Positions 58,510 to 64,000 of a DNA stretch of 64,000 bases are shown here, in pieces. The notes under the pieces are model-generated. The model was not told the DNA's origin, did no database searches, and worked only from the letters and a program-made list of their open reading frames with translations. Both the position numbers and the translations under genes were made by a program. The stretch is from Callipepla californica brunnescens. Its lineage: Eukaryota; Chordata; Aves; Galliformes; Odontophoridae. How positions within the stretch are numbered: position 1 is the stretch's first letter; each line of letters begins with the position of its first letter. The stretch is taken from contig JALIRH010000049.1 in NCBI GenBank assembly GCA_023055505.1, forward strand, positions 372,001 to 436,000, given 5' to 3'.

Positions 58510-59892
58510 AGGTTTAATGTTAAAACATTGGGGTGATTCTCCCTCTAGACGAGGAAAGAGTGAGGTGAAGATGGTACATGACTGTATGGAGGTATGGGGA
58601 GGAAAGCAGAGAAGGGCAGATCAGCTGTTCTGGCCAGTATTTGGGTCCTTTGAGGACCGGATCTGCCAGGCTCTAAACGCTTATGCAAATGAAAAACAGC
58701 CTTTGAATCTGGAAGATGGTGAGTATGCAAATGATGTGTAGAATCTGATATTGGAACCTTTCTGTTCCCCCTAATTAAAAAAAGGAATACAACAGAGGAG
58801 GACATTATACACTATCCCCCCGCCTTACGCTCCCCCCGAACAGAATCCAGCGGCTCCGCCGGAGCAAGCTGAATCTGACTTGGGAGATGAACCTGAATGT
58901 GAACCCCTAGACTTCCCTAGGAGAAGGATCACTAGAAGGCAAGCTAGGCAGGAGAGAGGTCAAGGAGGAAACGTTCTCCCTTGAAGAGAAATACCTGTAG
59001 CTACCGGAGGATCAAAGCCAGGAGCTGGCTATGTTTCAGTTCCCTTCAACTCAGGAGATACATAAGGGAATTTCAGAAGGAGATGGGGAATTTGCTGGAG
59101 GATCCTTGAGGGGTCTCCGAGAGGCTAGATCAATCTTCAGGTCCCAACCATTAAACTTGGGATGAAACACAGGCAATTTTGGGCATACTATTTAGAGCAG
59201 AAGAAAGGGATATGATCAGGAGGGCAGGTACGTGAATCTGGGATCAGCAACACCCGGCTGGCCCAGGAGCAGATCTAAAGTGACCCTTACAGCGGCCCAA
59301 TTGGGATAATCAGAGCCAGGAACATGGTACTCACATGGCAGATTTGCGAGTTCTTATTATTCAAGGGATTAGAGAATCTGTCCCTCGGGGACAGAATATC
59401 AATAAGGCAAATAAGGCAAGCAACGGAAAAAAGATGAAACTCCTACTGAGTGGTTAGAGAGACTATGCAGAAATGTACAGTTCTATTCAGGATTAGATCC
59501 TGCTACCCCGTGGGGCGAGCTCTCCTGAAAACGCGGTTTGAAGCTAGGTCCTGGACAGATATTGGAAGGAAACTAGAGAAGCTGGAGGACTGGCAGGAGA
59601 GAGGATTAGATGAATTGCTGAGAGAGGCTCAGAAAGTATACGTTAAGGAGAGAGGAGGAGACTCAGAAGAGGCAAGCTGGAAGTCTGATAGCCGCGGTAA
59701 GAGAAGGACAGAAGGGGGCGTTCCAGGCAAGGAGAAGAGGGAATATTCCTCGGGCAGAAAATGCGCTTCAACCCAAGCAGAACAGACCCAGAGATATGAG
59801 GACAGTTGAATGCTTCTACTGTCAGAAAAAGGGACACATGAAGAAAGACTGTAGAAAGAGAATCTGGGACGAGCAAATGTTTCAGGAGGACT
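58510..59892 (+). pseudogene. gag: Gammaretrovirus-like gag, decayed
   Basis: A matrix-like start (MVHDCMEVWGGKQRRADQLF at 58,571) ends at a stop near 58,740. A capsid segment with the major-homology-like TPTEWLERLCRNVQFYSGLD lies near 59,437-59,500. A single zinc knuckle CFYCQKKGHMKKDC at 59,811-59,852 has the C-X2-C-X4-H-X4-C spacing, followed by a stop at about 59,892. One knuckle fits gammaretrovirus-like Gag. Confidence 0.8.
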
Positions 59893-60300
59893 GAGGGGGT
59901 CAGGGACTCTATGTGCTGGGGACCTGGGAAAGAAACAAGCCCTTGATAAAATTGAAATTGGGTTCTCAGCGTCAGGAAATGGAATTTTTGGTAGAGTCTG
60001 GGGCAGAAAGATCGACTGTTCAATATTTACCTGGAGGATGTTCTTTATCCTCGGAAGAGCTACAAGTAATTGGAACAAAAGGGGAACCTTTTATGGTACC
60101 TGTTGTAAAGCAGGTAGAAATAGAATCACCTAGCACCTATGGAACTGAGTCTTTTTTATTGGTACCTGAAGCAGAATAGAATTTGCTAGGGAGAGATTGA
60201 ATTGTGGAGTTAGGAATAAATTTGGAAGTAAAAGATAGAGAATTAACTGTTCAGCAACGTACTCTAACGATAGAAGATGAGGCTAGAATTAACCCAGAAG
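59893..60300 (+). pseudogene. pro: Retroviral protease with altered active site
   Basis: The frame at 59,913-60,179 carries FLVESGAERS where the family has the DTGA/DSGA active site. The catalytic Asp is Glu here. The flanking KLKLGSQRQEMEF fits retroviral protease. Stops follow near 60,178 and 60,199. Confidence 0.7.
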
Positions 60301-61150
60301 TTTGGTAGAGTCCAGAATCAGTAGGGAAGTTAGACATAGAACCCTTTGAAGTGATTCTAAAGGACCCAGGCATTCCAATTAGGGTGAAACAATATCCCAT
60401 TTCACAGGAAGGTAAATCAGGGCTACAACCTGAAATGGAGAGATTAATATCTAAAGAACTATTAGAGCCTTGTATGTCTCCCTAGAATACTCCCATACTC
60501 CATGTAAAAAAAAAAACCTTATGGCACATACAGATTGGTCCACGACTCAAGGGAAATTAAGGAGAGAACAATTCCCCGCTTCCCAGTAGTGGCAAACCCC
60601 TATATGCTGCTCGGTCAATTGAAGCCAGAATCTCAGTAGTATAGTGGAATTGATTTCAAGGATGCTTTTTGGACCTGCCCCCTGACGGCAGAATGCAGAG
60701 ACTACTTTGTCTTCGAGTGGGAAGATCCAAACCCCCATAGAAAACAACAACTCAGAGGGACAGTGCTCCCACAGGGATTCACAGAATCCCTAACTTGTTT
60801 GGGCAAGCCCTTGAGCAAGTACTAAAAACTGATGAACTAAACCCACAGGCAACCTTAGTGCAATATGTAGATGACTTACTATTAGCTGGAGCAGGCGAGG
60901 AGACAGTTAGACAGGAGAGCATTAAACTATTGCATTTCTTTGGTTCAAAGGGGTTCCAAGTTTCAAAGGCAAAATGCCAATTTACAGAAGAGGAAGTGAA
61001 ATATTTGGGACATTGGTTAAGCAAGGGAAATAAGACATTAGATCCAGAACGGGCAAATGGGATTTGATCTTGAAAAGCCCCAAGAGGCAAGAGGCAGGTG
61101 AGGCAGATGTTAGGGCTGCTAGGATGCTGTCGACAATGGATTGAGAATGA
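60301..61150 (+). pseudogene. pol: Gammaretrovirus-like reverse transcriptase, broken
   Basis: A fingers and palm segment with several stops (60,360-60,790; GIDFKDAFWTCPL near 60,648) is followed by an open frame at 60,795-61,067. That frame has LVQYVDDLLLAGAGEE (YVDD active site), KGFQVSKAKCQF and VKYLGHWLSKG. YVDD with LLLA is typical of class I elements. The A10 run near 60,507 and stops exclude activity. Confidence 0.85.
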
Positions 61151-61239
61151 TAGCAGTAAGGTAAAGCTTTTATAGCAGAAACTAGTACAAGATGGCTGAA
61201 GAAAGTGGAGCCAGGAGGATGAGCAAAGATTAGAAGACT

Positions 61240-62150
61240 TCAAGGTAGATCTTCTTCATGCACCAGCGTTAAGCTTACCTGATCTAAAAAGCCCATTTGA
61301 CCTTTTTGTAAATACAGACGAAGGGATCGCTTTTGGAGTAGTGAGCCAGGAACGGGCCGGGAAGAAGAAGCCAGCAGGATACTTTTCAAAACTCTTGGAT
61401 CCCGTTAGCCGTGGGTGGCCTACCTGTCTACGAGCAATAGTTGCTGTAGCTCTGTTAGTAGAAGAAGCAGGGAAGATGACTTTCAGGGGTGAATTACAAG
61501 TGTATAGTCCACATGACAATAAGGGGAGTACTCCAAGAAAAAGCAGAGAAGTGGACTACAGATGCTAGACTATTGAAATAGGAAGGAATCCTAATCCATT
61601 CTCCTCAATTAGAAATAGAAACTCCAAGTTTGCCAAATCCTGCTCAATTTTTCTATGGGGAACCAGATGAAGATTTAAGCCATGATTGCATTCAGTGTAT
61701 AGAGTATCAGGCTAAAAGAGGGGAGGACTTAGAAGAGGAGAAGTTATTAGAAGGGGGCAAATGATTTGTAGATGGCTCCTCCCGGGTGGTAGAAGGAAAA
61801 GGAAAATCAGGGGATGCTCTACTAAACGGGAAAACATTTCCAGTAATTGAATCGGGAGCATTGGACAGAACGTGGTCAGCTCAGGCTGTGAAATTCTATA
61901 CAATCCTTCCAGCCCTTCAAATGTTGAAAGGAAGCATTGGGACTATCTCTACAGATTCTAGGTATGCGTATGGGGTAGTCCATACCTTGGGAAAAAGATG
62001 GGAGGAAAGAGGATTGGTAAACTCACCCGGGAAAGGGTTAATTCACCAGTCGTTAAGAAGACAAACTCTGAGGGCAAGAAGAGAACCAGAGAAAAGCGCA
62101 GTAGTACACGGAAAGGCACCAGAGGGCGATGTCGGCTGAAATAAGGGGAA
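61240..62150 (+). pseudogene. pol: RT connection and RNase H, broken
   Basis: PFDLFVNTDEG and KKKPAGYFSKLLDPVSRGWP mark the connection. VDGSSRVVEGKGKSGDAL (first catalytic Asp region), DRTWSAQAVKFYTILPALQM and TISTDSRYAYGVVHTLG mark RNase H. Stops lie between them, near 61,763 for example. Confidence 0.8.
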
Positions 62151-62279
62151 CTAATTTTGCTGATGAAGAAGCGAAAAGAGCGGCTCCGACAAATGGAGGT
62201 TGAGGAAAAGGAGGGAAAATGGTTATTAGCTGATGGAAGAGAGGTAATCCCTAAAGCTTGGAGAAGATGAGGAGAATTT

Positions 62280-63288
62280 CCTAAGCAGACTCATTGCGGG
62301 CTTCAGGCCTTGGTGGACCAATTCACAATGAAATAGATGTGTATAGGCATTTCTAGCATAGCCAAAGGAATTGTAGATCATTGTATGATTTGGAGGAAAG
62401 GAAAGAAACAACAACTGAGGGAAAAAATACAGGGAGGAAGGGAATGGGCTGTCAGACCTTTTGCTCAAATGCAGATAGACTTCACAGATCTCCCCAGGGT
62501 TGGAAGATAGAAGTACTTCTTAGGAAGAATCGCCCATTGAACACATTTTCTGGAGGCCTACCCCACCGCTAGGGCAACAGCCCAGACAGTAATCAAGACA
62601 TTGTTCGAACATATTATCCCCAGATATGGGAACATGGAAGTTGCAGATTCAGCTAGAGACCCTCACTTTGTATTAAAGGCAGTGTAAGAGGCTTTAGCTC
62701 CAATGGGGACCAAATGGGAATATCGCACCCCATGGCACCCACAGAGCTCTGGAAAAGTAGAAAGGTCGAATGGGGAACTTCCAAAGCGGCTTACTAAAGG
62801 AATGATTGAAACCAAGATGTCTTGGATGAAGTGTTTGCCACTGGCACTACTTAACTGAAGAACAGAACGAAGAAGAGAGACTGGAATATCACCTTTTGAA
62901 ATGGGATATGGAATGCCATATGATTTAGAACTCCCATCGGAACATCCCAAGGTAGAAGAAAATACAGGAATATTGAATTGAAATGAATAAGAGAAGGAAT
63001 GAATGAAGAATGGAAGGACTGGTGGTCCAACGGCCTCCGCTAGATATGGCAATACATGGAATCAGTCCAGGAGACAAGGTTTAAATTAAAACGTGGAAAG
63101 AGTCATCTCTAACTCCCCGCTGGGAAGGACCTTTTCTTGTTTTATTAGCAACAGAAACAGCCATCCGGACAGCTGAGCGCAGATGGATCCATGCAAGCCA
63201 TGTGAAAGGACCAATCCGTGACACAGGACCCCAGTGGGAGGTGTCCAAGACTTCGGACGATCTACAAACCACTCTAAGAAAAATGTAA
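62280..63288 (+). pseudogene. pol: Gammaretrovirus-like integrase, broken
   Basis: QMQIDFTDLP carries the first core Asp (near 62,470), a VADSARDPHF segment the second (near 62,642), and SSGKVERSNGEL the Glu (near 62,750). Then ISPFEMGYGMPYDLELPSE and a C-terminal [20 protein letters not shown] follow up to a stop at 63,288. Several stops break the frame. Confidence 0.8.
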
Positions 63289-63291
63289 AAC

Positions 63292-63322
<31 letters not shown>

Positions 63323-63474
63323 TTTAACAGACGAGAAAACTCAGTCATTTCCTTGTACGCTTTGTATGTATATTGTATATGTATTGTGCATTGTATCCGA
63401 TGAAGATTGGTGAATTCGCTCTTCCTATGAATTCCATTTAGGATTTCACTTTGCTTCAAATAAGGGGAAGGATG

Positions 63475-64000
63475 CATTTGAGTGTAGGTGTCAGGTTAGG
63501 GTTGTGGTAATCTGATGCTTTGGGTTAGGTTTAGGGTTTGTTTTAGGATTAGGTTAGGGTTATTTTTTTGTGTAGCTGAAGGTTTAGTGCAAGGGCTAGG
63601 GTTCTCTTTAGTTTGAGGTTCAGAGAAGGCTTAGGGTTAAGGTTAGGCTTAGGGTTAGGGTAAGGTTTAGGTTTAGGATTAAGGTTAGAGTTCGGGTTAG
63701 GTTTAGGGTTAGGTTTTGGATTAGGGATAGGGTTAGGTTTTGGTGTAGATGAAGGTTTAGAGTATGGGGTAGAGCTCTCTTTAGTTTTAGGATCAGAGAA
63801 GGGTTACGCCTTGCTTGGGTACAGGATAGAGTAAGGGGGAGGGTTAGGATTTGATTTAGGGTTGGTTTTGGGTCTAGGTTAGTTTGAGTGTTAGGCTGAG
63901 AGAAGGGGTAGGCCTTGGGTTGGGTTCTGGCTTAGTGTTAGGTTAGGAATAGGTTTGGCGTTTGGATTGGGTTTGGGGTTAGAAGTAGGGATAGATTAGG
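63475..64000 (+). repeat. Telomere-like repeat, TTAGGG orientation
   Basis: TTAGGG-type degenerate units to the window edge, with the signature TTGTGGTAATCTGATGC at 63,502-63,518 and GAAGGGGTAGGCC near 63,903. It continues beyond the window. Confidence 0.92.

Larger units (their letters stand above)
57811..63474 (+). mobile_element. Gammaretrovirus-like (class I) provirus, 3'-truncated
   Basis: 5' LTR, tRNA-His primer site, gag with a single zinc knuckle, protease, RT with YVDD, RNase H and integrase in order, all on the plus strand and all broken by stops. Env and 3' LTR are absent: after integrase there are only about 190 bp, ending at a purine-rich AAGGGGAAGGA, before TTAGGG-type repeat resumes. 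Telomere-like repeat lies on both sides. Confidence 0.85.

Overview
The window looks like subtelomeric or otherwise repeat-saturated DNA of a galliform bird, most likely chicken. The signs are a CR1 LINE fragment, avian-type endogenous retroviruses of three classes, long G-rich minisatellites of the kind found on avian microchromosomes, and about 20 kb of degenerate telomere-like (CCCTAA/TTAGGG) repeat. No complete cellular gene is present. The cellular coding sequence I can support is in fragments: the first and last coding exons of an SGF29-like gene (SAGA/ATAC Tudor subunit), and four consecutive exons of an XPO1-like gene (exportin-1/CRM1).

Layout. 1-10,212 is repeated in the same orientation at 15,661-25,872, and I found only one base difference (T240/G15900). 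Each copy holds, in order: the tail of an alpharetrovirus-like env with its 3' LTR; a 10-bp G-rich minisatellite carrying four CTCF-like sites; a C-rich minisatellite; a small CpG island; an SGF29-like terminal exon on the minus strand; a G-rich minisatellite; degenerate CCCTAA repeat split by an antisense solo LTR; and more CCCTAA repeat. Between the copies, 10,213-12,622 holds further telomere-like repeat that switches from CCCTAA to TTAGGG near 11.13 kb. At 12.6-16.98 kb lies a provirus without gag or 5' LTR (protease end, RT, integrase, env, 3' LTR), whose 3' part belongs to the second duplicate.

From 25.9 to 31.6 kb the CCCTAA repeat continues. From 31.6 to 37.3 kb there is an 8-bp minisatellite (GTCAGAAT/GTCACAAT) interrupted by two solo-LTR insertions with 5-bp target duplications. 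From 37.3 to 47.9 kb there is an 11-bp minisatellite (GGGGCAGCTAT type) interrupted at 41.34-42.17 kb by a CpG-rich block with the SGF29-like first coding exon. From 47.9 to 52.3 kb is a minus-strand class III (ERV-L-like) provirus with 5' LTR, tRNA-Lys primer site, a membrane-protein-like leader ORF, gag, protease and RT, cut off within RNase H by the 11-bp array. It is inserted in a CR1 fragment (52.3-52.84 kb). From 52.84 to 56.4 kb is the XPO1-like gene fragment on the plus strand. 56.4-57.8 kb and 63.5-64 kb are TTAGGG-orientation repeat flanking a plus-strand gammaretrovirus-like provirus (57.8-63.5 kb; tRNA-His primer site, gag, decayed pro-pol, no env or 3' LTR).

The parts do not form a pathway. 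They read as a patchwork of gene ends, retroviruses and satellites joined by recombination in telomere-like DNA. The parts most worth follow-up are the near-perfect 10-kb duplication ending in a canonical telomere tract, the CTCF-like site cluster between minisatellite and telomere-like repeat (a layout like human TERRA promoters), the SGF29 end exons without a middle, and the XPO1-like exons that stay in frame with usable splice sites.
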